64,000 nt of DNA from Hippophae tibetana (GCA_037013495.1 CM072802.1:48845275-48909274), one strand, 5' to 3'; shown: positions 34,640-47,839, counted from the stretch's first letter. Notes: generated by a model from the sequence alone, not told the origin. Made by a program: numbers and translations.

Positions 34640-35037
34640 TTTAAATGCTTTAAAAACTTTAGATGTTACTTTTTCATCTTACACTCTCATTGTAAGGTCA
34701 CCTTTGTTTACATCAATGAGTGCTCTTTTGGTTGCTAATAATGGATGACCAAGTATGATAGGAATATTACGGTCCTTTTCCATGTCTAGTACACTGAAAT
34801 CCACTGGAAAGATAAACTTGCCTACTTTTACTAGCATATATTTTACCATACCTCAAGATCACTTAATTATTCTATCTGCCATTTATAATATTACTAAAGT
34901 GGGTTTGGCTTTACCAAGCCCTAATCTCTTGAAGACCGATAATGGCATAAGATCAATACGTGATCCTAAGTCATATAGTGTTTTCTCAAAGTTCATATTC
35001 CCAATTGTGCAAGGAATGTCAAAGCTACCTAGATCTT
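34640..35037 (-). pseudogene. retropepsin (protease), copy 1
   Basis: The minus-strand frame contains PCTIGNMNFEKTLYDLGSRIDLMPLSVF (the catalytic DLGAS is DLGSR here) and, after a stop, GKFIFPVDFSVLDMEKD..IPIILGHPLLAT. It is an aspartic protease of the Athila/Tat type that would mature Gag-Pol. It is inactive because of stops and active-site change. Confidence 0.75.
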
Positions 35038-36647
35038 TTAATTTTTGGGGTATTTTTCTAGCAAGATGTCACTAAAACCTTCAATCAAGGTTATTGCTTC
35101 ATTATCACCAAGCCTCATTTTCTTAGATATGATGGCCTTTAGAAATTTTGCATAAGACACCATATATTCAAGTGCATCTGCAAATTGTATGTTTATGTTC
35201 AGCTTCTTGAAGATATCCAAAAATTTTGAAAACTACATATCTAAATTTTGCTTTTATAGTCTTCGAGGAAATGGAAGAGTGGGTTTGTAAAGGTTACTCT
35301 ATTTTGGCTGAATTATTTCCTTTCCAGTGCTTTATTTATCCATTTGTTCCTCAACATCCTTTTTAGTCTCATGTTCCTTCTCATCCTTTTAAGTCTCATG
35401 TTTCTCCTCTAGTGTTTTACCACTACTCAAGGGTATGACGTTGTAATGCTCCTTACCTTCCCTTCTGGGGTTTACAATTTTGTCACTTGGAAGGTTATCT
35501 TGAAGTCTCTTTAGTAGACATTTCTGTATTTATTGACTGTATGACTTCTTTCATCATCCCTTTAAATAATATTTATTGTCCTTAATAGGTGGCTTTTTCT
35601 CTTGGGCTAGTGATTGTTATGGTTGTTGAAAACTAGGTGGTGTAAATGATTGACGATTGAATGGATTTCCACCTTGAGTGTACACTTTTGTATTTATTGA
35701 TTGGATGTTGTCAGCATCCTAGGTAATATGTGTTTGAGTATGAATTATTTTTTTGGTTCACATTACCCCTATAGAATGCTAATTCAGGATTATATGAACA
35801 ATTATAAAAAAATGAGCTCTATTACAAAAGACACAGGATATCCCTAAGCCTTTAAAAGATTCACCATAGATGACACTTGAGCTATAAGTTCCATGAAATC
35901 ATTTACCTTATGCAATCCGACTACTCTTCTTGTGACTGCTATTCTGTCCATGAGCCATTGATATTTATTGCTAGCCATTTTCTTAGTAAATCATATGCTT
36001 CATTGTAAGATTTTTCTTGTAGAGCTCTATTAGCATATGTATCAACAATGGTTCTTGTTTGAGCATCTAAGCCATTGTAGAAAGTCCCCATTTGGATCCA
36101 ATAAGGGATACCATGGTGAGGACACTTCCTTAGAAATTCCTTGAATCTTTTCCATGCTTTATATAAATATTTCCCTTTATATTTTTGGTAGGAGGAAATA
36201 TTATTCCTAAGCTTGGCATTCTTTACTGCTAGAAAATATTTTAATCAAAAAATTCTCAAATAAATCTTTCCAAGTTGTAATGAAATCAAGTGGCAAAAAG
36301 TTTAGCCAAGCTCGAACATGGTCTCGTAAAGAGTAAGGGAAAAAAATAAGCCTAAATGCCTCCTTGGTCACACCATTGAATTCGAATGAATCACCAACTT
36401 CAACAAATAATCTGAGATGTAAATGAGGATCCTCTATTGGTAATCTGCTGAATTTTCCAACTATTTATAACATTTGAAACATCATTGGCTTTAGTTCAAA
36501 TTGTTTAGCTTGAATGTTTGGCCTTGGATTCACCCCTTCCAATATAGGTAATGCATACTTATTCATATCTTTGTCCCTATCATTCATTAAAGGTATCTAG
36601 TTATTCAGATTTAACTCATTATTATTTATTTCTAATGGATTAGACAT
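35038..36647 (-). pseudogene. gypsy gag (copy 1)
   Basis: The ATG at 36647 begins MSNPLEINNNELNLNN. It is followed by the Athila-type core (QFELKPMMFQML, EDPHLHLRLFVEVGDSFEFNGVTKEAFRLIFFPYSLRDHVRAWLNFLP), then the MGTFYNGL-like part near 36080 and the C-terminal DIFKKLNINIQFADALE..YAKFLKAIISKK segment at 35110-35220. Broken by stops and shifts. Confidence 0.8.
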
Positions 36648-36890
36648 TTATTCCAATTAGGTGACAATCTTTTGTTTTCTTAATAATCTCAAAGTACGCT
36701 CAATTTCGAGATCTAAGGGAAAAATTTCTCAATCATGGAATTTTCTCATGTAAGAGAGCAAAATATATTTTTAATAGACTAAAGGAGATGTAAAAAAAAT
36801 AGATAAATAAAAAAAACTAAATAAATAAAAATACAAAAAATAACTAAAATAAAATAAAATTAAAATTAATTTTTGATGTTTATAAACCCC

Positions 36891-36907
36891 AAAAATGGCG
36901 CCAAAAA
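36891..36907 (-). other. primer-binding site, TGGCGCC type
   Basis: On the minus strand TTTTTGGCGCCATTTTTGG follows the LTR end ATCA after two bases. TGGCGCC is the primer core used by Athila/Tat elements (a tRNA-Asp type in known members). Confidence 0.75.
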
Positions 36908-36909
36908 CT

Positions 36910-38538
36910 TGATTGACACGAATTGTGTGTAATGGGTATTCAAGTATACGTATCACAAATAGGTAATATAATGATAAGAAAATATTTTTTTTCTGATTGA
37001 ACACATATTGTGCTTAATGAATATACAAGTATACGTATCACAACAAGTAATATAATGATAAAAACATATCACTCCTATAGAGATTATGTTATTAGAAACT
37101 AATTTTTAAAACTAAAAAATAAAAATTATATTATTGTGTTTTTTATGTTTGAAGAAAGAAAAATTGAAAGAAATAAAAGTAAATAGTAATAATTAATTAA
37201 ATTAGATTTGGTATCTAAGAAGAAATATAAGAAAATATTTAAGAATACTTAATCCTCCAATTTTCAAAACATATGAATTACTAAAATTCTCTCAATATAA
37301 TTATCAATTAATTACATGATCAATTGAATCTAACCTAGCATGTATTCATCTCTCAAGTAATTAAACTACATTCCATATAGTAATTAACCTAATCACACTC
37401 TTATGTCAATTAAATTACATACTACTCATTAAGTTCATCAATTATGGATCACATACATAAGAATCATACATCTCTGCCTAGAAACTATGCATGTTATTTA
37501 ATCAAGACAAACAATTAAATAATTCTCTCAAATCTATTTAATTGCTTCTATAGATCAATTGTTGTCCAAATAATTAATAGTATAAAAATCAGATCAAATA
37601 ATATAATTAAATTGAAATCATAATTGAGGTAAAATGTTAGATCATTAAATGTAGAAAATTGGATTCATAAGACCCCTAGGTTAATAAATTAGTTAAACAT
37701 AATTCTATTCATAAAACTCATATTTTTCATAATCGAAGATATAAAAATTGATAAAGAAATAATGAGAAGAAGAAATGCAATAAATCTCTTAAATTGTAGC
37801 ACTAATCTTCTCTTAAATCTAAACCAAAATTGTATCTCCTTTTGAATATTTTTGTATTTTTCTCTCTTCTTGGCTCCAAAATCTTTTTAAAATTGATAAT
37901 TTTACACTCATTAGGGTTTATGGAGAAATTAAGGAGTTAAATTAAGCTCAAGTGACATCTAGACCATCATATCAGCTTCAAATAAAAGGCTGAAATAAAA
38001 AAAAAATCAATAACGATAGCCAATAGAAATGTGACACATGCACAGGGGATAGGTGGATCCAATCATCGTGCAATGCATGGCATGTTTGACTGGTTGTGGT
38101 CAAAGGTTGCTAACTCATTGACATACTTGACTTGTTGTGGGTAAAGCTTGGTGACTCATTGACAAGTGATGACACATGGCAAGCACATTGACCAAGCGAC
38201 AAACTCGAAACGAATCTTATAGTGACATTTGGCAAGGCACTACATCATATAGTACACACGATGTTGTATGATTTCCCATCTCCACTTGTGTGGCATCTAC
38301 ATGGCTTTCCTGGTCAACTCCCTTGATTACATGGTGTCCACATGGTAGCTTATGATTGGTTCTGCATTAACAAATTCATAAAAAATCAAAACAATTCCAA
38401 AAAAATTATATTATCACCCTTTTTCACTAGAAATTTCATATTTTAATATTTTAAACCCCAAAATACCACTTATTGAATAAAATGAGAAAATATTAAGTAT
38501 AAAAGTGCACTAATGACTCTACTTTCATAGAGTCATCA
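36910..38538 (-). repeat. Athila-like LTR A, shared by two internal regions
   Basis: On the minus strand it starts TGATGACTC (38538) and ends GTCAATCA (36910). On its 3' side lies a primer site (copy 1 interior). On its 5' side lies a purine-rich PPT (GTATGGAGGTA, 38539-38549) belonging to copy 2. One LTR therefore serves as 5' LTR of copy 1 and 3' LTR of copy 2. Promoter-side repeats such as ACACATGGCA are seen at 38020-38350. Confidence 0.85.
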
Positions 38539-39769
38539 TACCTCCATACTTAAATCTTTGTTTGTCCTCAAGTAAAGCCAAGTCTAACTAAATAAACTAA
38601 CATGAGTAGTATATTCATAAATATAAATATCTATTAATATATGCATATTTAGCAAAAACTATTCCCCTCAAAATTTGTACAATTCTATGATAAGAAAGTT
38701 CACATATTCATCAATCAACATTCCATCAATACGAGGATATGTACGGTTTTTTACAAATTAATTTGTGTGTGTGTGTTGCACATGATTTCATCCAATGTAT
38801 TCATGAAATCAACCTAATCAATATGAGAATTCTAATCAATTCAATCTTAGCACAAGTCATATAAGTCTACTTTTCACATCCATTTCCGCTATTATAAATA
38901 TGCACCTAGCTAAAGATCCATAAGCACTTTTACATACTTGTAATGTAAGGCTTAGGAGGGAGTCGATAAATTAAGACATTTAGGCTCTTTCCATACCTTT
39001 TTTTTAATCCATCATGCACTTTTTAACTACAGTTGAGGTTTTACTTGATATTTTAGTGCACCCTATCTATTCATTCTTTTCATATTCTTTTATTGCACAT
39101 CTCTTTTTTTTTGTAACTTCACAACGCTCCTAAACTTATTTTCAATTTTATTTTTTTTTTCCCTTTTTTTATAGGGTGCATTACACATTATTGCATTTTT
39201 TTCTTTTTATACAAGCTAAAGGTGAAAGGGTCAAGATAATACTTATTGGTTAGGAATAAAATGTGGCTTAAAGATATGAAAGGTTCTTTATTTGACTCAA
39301 ATGGATCACTATGGATATTAATAATGGTTAGCTTGAATTGCTCAATCGATCCAAATAAGTCCTAAATCATTTCTCTTGCTAAATACTATTTAGGATTTCG
39401 CCTTAAAGGATCATCAAATATATTCTAAAACATGGTAGATCTCATCAACTCACACAACTCACCACAAATTTTCTCTTAATAAGAACATGAAAATAAATCA
39501 TGACCATGTGCATAAAAATTTGAATCAATTCAATCAAAACTAGCAAACATATCACATGATTAATGTAAGTATATTAATAAGTATGTTACATTCCTTATCC
39601 TAGTCATGAAAACTAATTTTTATCATTGAGTTCATATGTTTCATATCAAGTATTTATTCACCTAGAAAAAAAATATAAGTTAAATAACATTGGGTTGCCT
39701 CCTAACCAGAGTCACGTTTAACATCCTTGACTAGACTAGCTTATCAAGTCCTAAGGTGCATCCATTTAT

Positions 39770-40166
39770 GTTTATTTACTTTTGAGTTTTCCTGAAAATA
39801 GTTTGAGTCTTGATTTTTTCAATAATACTTTATGTTCATGTTTTAAAACACAATTCTCATTCTTTTATCACGCCACATTTTTTTTTTATTTTTGTACTTT
39901 GTGGCATTCTTATAAGCACTCCACCGTAGTTCATCTAATTTATGTATTTTTAGCATTCTTTTCTCCTCTCTATAGGACTTTTCCACTTGCCTACTTGATT
40001 GAAGATGATGGGTTAAAGGTGTGAGGTCTAAACTTGGTATCCATTCAATAGATGGTTTGAGCTTAGATCCTATCTCAAAATTTTCCATAACTACATTAGG
40101 AAAACACATGGGAGGTGTAGCTTCCAAATAGTTCACACAATCAACAATATCAATCATAGATTCCAC
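39770..40166 (-). pseudogene. protease linker fused to integrase C-terminus (copy 2)
   Basis: One open frame of 107 codons (39843-40166) runs from the linker (IVDCVNYLEATPPMCFPN) into the integrase C-terminal segment (LDELRWSAYKNATKYKNKKKMW). Reverse transcriptase, RNase H and the integrase core are missing and the join is in frame. The scrap ends with SRLKLFSGKL near 39785-39815. Confidence 0.75.
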
Positions 40167-40329
40167 ACTTTCAAAATTAAAATAGATTTAGTTGTTTCTT
40201 TATGTGTTTACTTCATTGTTCATAGCATCATGTGCAATACTCTTAAGTGAGGGTGAATGAATAGATTTTTTTAAGTTATCATCACAATTAGTAATATTTA
40301 TCGTAAAGCATTCATTAGCATTATCAAAA

Positions 40330-40730
40330 TCATGAGGTTCATATGCTTTCTTGCACTCTCAATGTAAGCTCGCATTTATGTATATCAATGAGTGTTTCTC
40401 TGGTTGCTAAGAATGGACGACCAAATATGATAGGAATATTATTATCCTCTTCCATATCTTGTATAATGAAATTTTCCAAAAAGATGAACTTACCCACTTT
40501 TACAAGCACATATTCTAGTACACCCTAAGGTCGTTTAATTGATCTATCTCCCTTTGTAATATTACTAAAGTGCATTTGGATTTATCAATCCCCAATCTCT
40601 TAAAGACCAATTATGGCATAATTTTAATGCTTGAACCTAAGTCACATAGTACCTTGTCAAAGTGGATGTTCCCAATAGTGCAAGATGTCAAAACTACCAT
40701 GATTTTTCAATTTTTGGGGTTGTTTCTAGA
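40330..40730 (-). pseudogene. retropepsin (protease), copy 2
   Basis: The minus strand gives CTIGNIHFDKVLCDLGSSIKIMP; the DLGAS-type active site is DLGSS and Asp is kept. A stop follows within a few codons and the flap and C-terminal parts are frameshifted. Confidence 0.7.
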
Positions 40731-42449
40731 AAGGATGGCACTACAACCTTCAATCAGGATTATTATTTCATTATCTCCAAGCCTCCTTTTCTTAGACAAT
40801 ATATCCTTTGAAAATTTGGCATAAGAATGTGTTTGTTCAACTGTATCTATAAATGGTATATTTATGTGTAGTTTCTTGAAGACTTTTAGGAATTTTGAAA
40901 ATTGAATATCTGACTTTTTATTTTGCAGTCCTTGAGGGAAAGGAATAATGGGTTTGTAAAGGTTTCTCTTTTCTAGTTGAATTATTTCCTTTTCAGTGCT
41001 ATATTTATCCACATGTTCCTTCTCATCCTTATTAATTTCTTGTTTCTCCTCATCCTTTTTAGTCTTATATTCCTCCTCATCCTTTTGAGTCTCATGTTCC
41101 TTCTCTAGAGTTTTACCATTTCTCACGGCTATGGTGTTGTAATGACCTATACCTTCTTTTATTGGGTATATAATTGGGTCATTTGGAAGATTAGTTTGAG
41201 GCCTTTGATTTATGGTTTGAACAAGTTGCCCTATTTGGTTCTCTAAATTCTGAATTGAAGCTTCTTGAGTAAACACTTTTGTATTTATTTATTGGATGAA
41301 GTCTTTCATCATCCCTATTGAAGAATTTTTATTGTTCTCCATAGGTGGCTTCTTTTCTTGGGCTTGTGATTATTGTGATTTTTGAAAACTTGGTGGTGAA
41401 AATGATTGAAAATTTAATTGATTACAACCTTGATTGTTGTTATTCTAAGAGGAATTGGGATGTTGTTTCCATCCTGGGTTATATGTGTTCGAGTATGGAT
41501 TATTGTTTTGGTTCACATTAACCATATAGAATGATGATTCAAGATTATTTGTGTAATTATAAAAAAATTGAGCTCCACCATAAAACACATAAGACACCCT
41601 TGAATCTTGGACCTGGTTGATACTCGCTAGCAAGTTTTAAGCCTTCAAAATATTCACCAAAGATGTCACTTGAGTTGTAAGTGCTATGATATGATTTACC
41701 TCATGCATACAGACTATTCTTCTTGTAGATTTTGTTCTGTAAATTAGCCATTGATAATTATTACTAGCCATTTTCTCAAGTAACTCATAAGCTTGATTTT
41801 AAGATTTGGCTAGCAAAGCTCTATTAACAAATGCATCAATAATGGCTCTTGTTTGAGCATTGAGACCATTGTAGAAAGTGTCCATTTGGATCCAATAAGG
41901 GATACCATGGTGAGGACACTTTCTTAGCAATTCTTTGAATCATTCACATGCTTCATGTAAAGATTCTCCTTCATATTGTTGGTAGGACGTAATGTCATTC
42001 CTATGCTTTGCATTCTGTGTGGGTGGGAAATATTTCATCAAGAATTTCTTTACCAAATCATTCCAAGTTGTAATGGAATTAGGTAATTAAGATTTTATCC
42101 AAGCTTGAGCATGGTCTCACGAAGAGGAAGAGAATAATCTAAGCCTAAATTCCTCTTAAGTCATACCATTAAATTTGATTGAATCTCCAACTTCAATAAA
42201 CAATCTAAGATGCAAATGAGGATCTTCTGTTGGTAATCCGCTAAATTATCCAAGTGTTTGTAGCATTTGAAACATCACTAGATTTAGTTCAAACTGATTA
42301 GCTTGAATATTTATCATTGTAATACTTTGATTCAGCCCTTACAACATAGATAATACATATTCATTAACAACTATATCCCTATCATCCCTTAAAGGTATTT
42401 GATTGTTCAAATTTAGCCCATTATTGTTTATTTCTAATGAATTGGCCAT
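40707..42449 (-). pseudogene. gypsy gag (copy 2), with 189-codon open C-terminal part
   Basis: The ATG at 42449 begins MANSLEINNNGLNLNN. The capsid part down to 41650 is broken. 40707-41276 remains open: SIQNLENQIGQLVQTINQRP, a Lys/Glu repeat region (KDEEEYKTKKDEEK, about 41010-41090), then the conserved YKPIIPFPQGLQ and SKFLKVFKKLHINIPF..YAKFSKDILSKKRRLG leading into protease. It is the best-preserved gag part in the window. Confidence 0.8.
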
Positions 42450-42803
42450 TTCTTTCACATGGGTGACAACTTCTTGTTTTTTTATTGATCTCTAAGTGAG
42501 CTCGATTTTGAGATCTAAAGGAAAAATGTTTCCCTTACCGACATTGCTCATGCAACAAACTCAACTATATTTCTAATGGCAGTAAATGATATGTTTAAAT
42601 TAAAAATAAATAACTAAATAAATAAATTAAAATTACGAAATATAAATAAAATAAATAACTAAATAAATAAATTAAAATTCTGAAATATAAATAAAATAAA
42701 TAACTAAATAAATTAAAATTAAAATTAAGAAAAATAACTAAAATAAATTAAAAAAATAATTAATTTCTAATATTTATAATCCTCGATAATGGCACCAAAA
42801 ACT

Positions 42804-44122
42804 TGATCGAATACAAATTGTGTGCAATGAATACACAAGTATAAGTATTGTAACAAGTAATATAGTGATATGAAAATATCGTTATCATAGAGATTATGTT
42901 ATTAGGAACTAATTTTTAAACCTAAAAAATAAAAATTAATTTTTTTTGTTTTTATTTTTTAAGAATGAAAAATTGAAAAACTAAAAATAAATAACAATAA
43001 TTAATTAAATTAAATTTGGAAACTAAGAAGATATATAAAAAATATTTAAACACACTTAATTCCCCAATTTTGAACTACTAAAATTCCCCTAATATAATTA
43101 TCAATCAATTACATGATTAATTGAATTTAACTTAACATGTATTCCTCTCTCATCTAAACTATGTACCATATAGTAACTAACCTAAAAACACTCTTATGTC
43201 AATTAAATTTCATACTACTCATTAAGATCATCAATTATGAATCACATATATAAAAATCATACATCTCTACCTAAAAACTATGCATGTTATTTAATCAAGA
43301 CAAATAATTAAATAATTCTCTCAAATCTATTTAATACTTCTATAGATCAATTGGGTTCATAAGACCCCTAGATTAATAAATTAGTTAGACATATTTTGTT
43401 CATAAAGTTCATATTTTCATAATAAAAGATATAAAAATTGATAAAGAAAGGAGAAGAAGAATAAATATAATTAATTTTTTGAATTGTAGCACCAATCTCC
43501 TCTTGAATCTCCATCAAAATTCTATCTCCTTTTGAATTTTTATGTATTTTTCTCTCTTCTTGGCTCCAAAATTTGATAAAAATTGATAATTTTTGACTCA
43601 TTAAGGTTTATAGTGTAATTAAGGGGTTAAATTAAGCTCAGGTGAGATCTGTATCATCATATCAAGGGTTGAGACAAAAAAAGAGAATCAACAATGACAT
43701 GAAATAGAAATGTGACACATGGCACATGGGAAAGGAAGATCCAATCAACGTGGCATGCTTGACTAGTCGTGGTGAACACTCACTAACTCATCAACACAAG
43801 GTGATCTTTCATTCGTGGTTACGACTTGTGTGGCATCCATGGTGGGAAAATTGGATGAATTAGGTAATGATGTGTGGCGAGATTGTTGACCAAGCAGTGA
43901 ACTCATAATGAATGTCGTGTCCACATGGAAACTTCTCATTGGTCTTGCATTAAAAAATCCATAAAAAATTTCAAAAAATTTCCAAAAATTATATTTTCAC
44001 CCCATTTTCACTAGAAAGTTTGTATATTAATACTTTTAACCACAAAATACTACTTATTGAATAAAATGAACAAATATTAAGTAGAAAAGTGCACTGATGA
44101 GTCTATGTTTATAGGGTCATCA
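42804..44122 (-). repeat. Athila-like LTR B (5' LTR of copy 2)
   Basis: On the minus strand it starts TGATGACCC (44122) and ends CGATCA (42804), next to the copy-2 primer site. Homologous to LTR A but about 300 bases shorter. Several A/T-rich indels. Confidence 0.8.
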
Positions 44123-45550
44123 TTCCCACAGAGATTATGTTATTAGAAACTAATTTTTAAAACTAAAAAATAAAAATCAATTTTTATTGTGTTTTTATAT
44201 TTTAAGAATCCAAAATTAAAAGAACTAAAAATAAATACGAGTACATAATTAACTCAAATTTGGAAGCTAAGAAGATATATGACAAAATATCTAGGAATAC
44301 TTAATCCTCTAATTTTCTAAACGTATAAATCACTCAAATCCCCCCAATATAATTATCAATCAATTGAATCTAACCTAGCATGTATTCCTCTCTCAAGTAA
44401 ACTACACATTACATAGTAATTAACCTAATGACACTCTCAGGTTAATTAAATTGCATATTATTCATTAAATCCACCAATTATGGATCACATACATAAAAAT
44501 CATACAACTTTGCCTAAAAACTATGCATGTTATTTAATTAAGAAAAACAATTAAATAATTCTCATTAATAATATAAAAATAAGATTAAATAATATAATTG
44601 AATTGAAATTATAATTAGGGTAAAAATATTAGATCATCACATTTTCATAAGATCCCTAGATTAATAAATTAGCTAATTAAACATGAGTTTGTTCATAAAT
44701 CTCATATTTTTTTAATAAGAAAAATATCAAAATTGACAAAGAAAGGAGAAGAAGAATAAATATAATCAATCTCTTGAATTTTAGTACCAACCTCCTCCTG
44801 AATCTCCACCAAAATTGTATCTCTTTTTAAGATTATTTTGTATTTTCTCTCTTCTTGGTAACAAAAACTAATAAAATTTGGTGGGCTTGGCTAATAGGGT
44901 TTTCGAGGCAATTAATGGGTTAAATTAGGCTTAAATGAAATTTGGACCGTCAGATCAACTTCAGATTAAAGGTTGGGACAAAAAAACTAAATAGTTGTGG
45001 CAAATGAGAATGCGATACGTGGCACGAATATGTACTGGACACATGGTAGGGTAGACTAGTCATCGTCGATGCGAGTTGAGTCAGTGCCATATGGCATGTT
45101 GCTGATGTAGATTATGTGGTGCCTTGGTAGAACGAATGGATGAATCCTATAATGACGCATGACATGATTGTTAACCACTCAATAAAACTCGGAATGAACG
45201 TTGTGTCAACACATGGCAATGGCTACATCAATTGGTACACATGGCATACTCTGATTGGCTTTCCTTGCTTTTGTGGCATCCATGTGGTGATGATTGGTCA
45301 GCGGTACCTGTAGCATGCTTCGATTGGCTTGTATTGCTTACATGGCGTCTACATATCCTATTCTTATTGGTTCTGCATTATGAAATTAATAAAAATCCAT
45401 AAAATAAAACAATTTCCAAAAAATATATTTTCATCCCTTTTCATTAGAAACTTCATATTTTCATATTGTTTTACTCAAAAGTACAACTTATTAAATAAAA
45501 CGATAATAAAAAAAAAGTGAATTGATGACTCTACTTTCATAGAGTCATCA
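44123..45550 (-). repeat. Athila-like LTR C, missing its 3' end
   Basis: It abuts LTR B directly and begins inside the LTR (CCCACAGAGATTATGTTATTAG, equivalent to about 37075 in LTR A). It ends at 45550 with the normal terminus, which on the minus strand reads TGATGACTCTATGAAAGTAGAG. The ~150 bases next to the primer site are missing. Confidence 0.75.
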
Positions 45551-46211
45551 ATCAGATAAATATATTTAGGGGATTTTAGTTATCCTATCATTATTATTTT
45601 GGATTGTGAATTTAATTATTTTGTAATAAAAGTTTGAGATTATTTCTTGTTCTTCTTTCTTGATATCTTTTATTATGGATTATTGATGTATCAAATTTTG
45701 ATTTATGATTAAAGGGAATATTTTTTATTTAGATTGTTAAAAACATCATATAGGCCTAATTGTGCTATCTTGAGTAAGAATCTAAATTAATTACATTATC
45801 ATTATGTTTATTCTAATTGATTAATTAATTTTCTGAATTAAAGAAATTGATTAGTTAATTATAAGTGAAAATTTTCATGATCATTGTAATTTTCTAATTC
45901 TGGTGGAAAAATCAATAATATTAACTTAAGAATAATAGTTAAATTAACCTAAATACTCCAAAATATGATTGGTTAGTTAGCTAAAATTCCTATTAGTTGC
46001 CTCATTTTTTTAATTAAAATTCTACAATAGCTTAACTTAGTTATTTTATTTCCTACTTTTTCAATAATTAGTTTAGAGTGTTTAGGTATATTTGATTTTG
46101 TTTTATTGATTTATCATTTTAGAGAATTTTGCACAGATCAACCTTGGGGTAAACTTATCGCTAGGCTATTAGTGATTTGTATAATTATGAGTATTTATAA
46201 TTAGGTCATCA
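45551..46211 (+). repeat. gypsy LTR (family I), forward orientation, 5' end missing
   Basis: Ends GGTCATCA just before a TTTTTGGCATC primer-like site. 45590-46090 is homologous to 57540-58090; shared phrases include TAGGCCTA.TTGTGCTATCTT and AATTGATTAGTTAATT. Its 5' end is cut at LTR C. Confidence 0.65.
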
Positions 46212-46440
46212 AGTTTTTGGCATCATCATAGAGTTATGTTTTTTCATTTTTTCCTATCTTTTTATTTATTAATTAATAAAAAAATAAAAAACATTCTAGT
46301 TGTTTCTTTTTTAAATTCATTTATTTGTTTGTTTTTACTCATTATTTTTTTTCTTTATTTTATTACATTATTATTTTTCATTTTTGTTGTTTAATTGATA
46401 TTTGTTCTCTAGTAGTTTAATCCTTCTTTCTTTTTAGTTT

Positions 46441-47790
46441 ATGCATGGTAGGAGGTCCCTTGGTAGATATCTTGTACCATTGATAGAAAATATTCATAGG
46501 GCGAAGGATCACATTAGGAAGTTGGACATTGATAATGAGTTACTTCCTAATAAGGAAGACAAGCTAATTCAAGAACCAACAAACATGGGGAACGTTATTA
46601 AGAGAGAGAAAATGATGAAGGAATATGTGAGGTCAATCATTGAAATTAGTACTTCATGCAGACAATTGGGAGAAATTGTAAGGAACTATGAGCTTAAGAA
46701 CATACACTATTTTATGTTACCCTCTTTCTATAAAATTCCTAATGAGGACCCACTATCCTTTATTCGAGATTTCAAAGCTATTGTGCAAAGTTTTCCTTTA
46801 GGGACTTAATAAGGATAAGCTTAGGATGAGATTTGTTCCTTACATGTTGAAGGATAGAGTTAAAGCATGGTTATGGGGAAGTCCAATTCTCACCAGAAAA
46901 CCACTAACCTAAGGGATTGATGCAACAATGTCAATACATTATTGATAATGTTATAAGTGGGGCCATGGGAGAGAAGACAACAAAAGAAACACATGAGTTG
47001 TATGATAGGATAGTTTCTAACTATCATTAAAAGAGTACAAGGGAAATACGAGTGGGATCCAATGAGCTAGGCTCTAACATTGAGTTGGTTATCCAGCTTG
47101 TTGAATTAATTAAGCAAGTAAAACTCTTCACTGCCAAGAGGTATATGGAGTTTGTGGTGTTTTTGAACATAGTTCTAACACTTGTTCTTTGACTTTTAAT
47201 TCTTATGCAAGTGACAAATAGGATCAAGTGCACTTGGTGAATTCCTTCCAACCTAGGCCTAGGAATGATGCATATGCAAATATATACAACCTTGGGTGGA
47301 AGAATCATCCCAATTTCTCTTGAAAGACTGACAATAACCTATCCTATGCCCAAAACACTATGCCTAGGCCACATTTAATTCAAATAGTACGACCCAGTCA
47401 TCCTAGAAAATCAACCTTGGAAGAAAACTTGAATACTTATATTCAAATCAATATGGAAAATCATGAGAGACATGAGAATAGGTTGGACTCCTCAGAGGCT
47501 TCAATGAAAAGGGTGGAAATGCAAGTATGATAACTAGCAGAACAATTGCAAAAAACAAAAATGGAAAGACTCCTTATCAACCTGAACAAGTGAAGGCTAA
47601 TACAATCCTTCAAAGTGGTAAGTTTCAAAACATTGATTTTTCTACAATTACTAATGATTTACCACTTGATGTAGGAAATATAGATGTAGAGTAAGAAAAT
47701 CCCAAGGAAGGCCAAACTAAGAGTAGTGACACCTTAAAACCTTCCAAGGAGAACAAGGAGGAATAAATTTCACCTCATGTGTTGCATAAG
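46441..47790 (+). pseudogene. gypsy gag
   Basis: 46441-46809 is open (122 codons) and carries IHYFMLPSFYKIPNEDPLSF and FKAIVQSFPLGT, the Athila-type capsid entry. After the stop the KLRMRF and KAWLWGS capsid blocks follow in other frames to about 46930. NLGWKNHPNFS, the tail motif, lies at about 47281-47320. Frameshifted and non-functional. Confidence 0.75.
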
Positions 47791-47839
47791 GCATCTGAGC
47801 CTTATGAACCCTTAGTTCCTTTTTGCACCACTTAAAGGG

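Larger units (their letters stand above)
34076..36909 (-). mobile_element. Athila/Tat-like gypsy internal region, copy 1
   Basis: Read on the minus strand from 36909: primer site, leader, gag (36647 to about 35040), protease (about 35037-34640), a linker (34610-34330) and a C-terminal integrase scrap (34240-34076). Reverse transcriptase, RNase H and the integrase core are absent. It shares its 5' LTR (36910-38538) with the next element. Confidence 0.8.
38539..42803 (-). mobile_element. Athila/Tat-like gypsy internal region, copy 2
   Basis: From 42803 downward on the minus strand: primer site (TTTTTGGTGCC), leader, gag (42449 to about 40740), protease (40730-40330), linker, integrase C-terminal scrap, the AAGGATGTTAAACGTG..GGAGGCAACCCAATG post-pol block at 39690-39745, 1.1 kb of 3' noncoding DNA and a PPT. 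With LTR A and LTR B it forms a complete non-autonomous element of about 7.2 kb. Confidence 0.8.
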
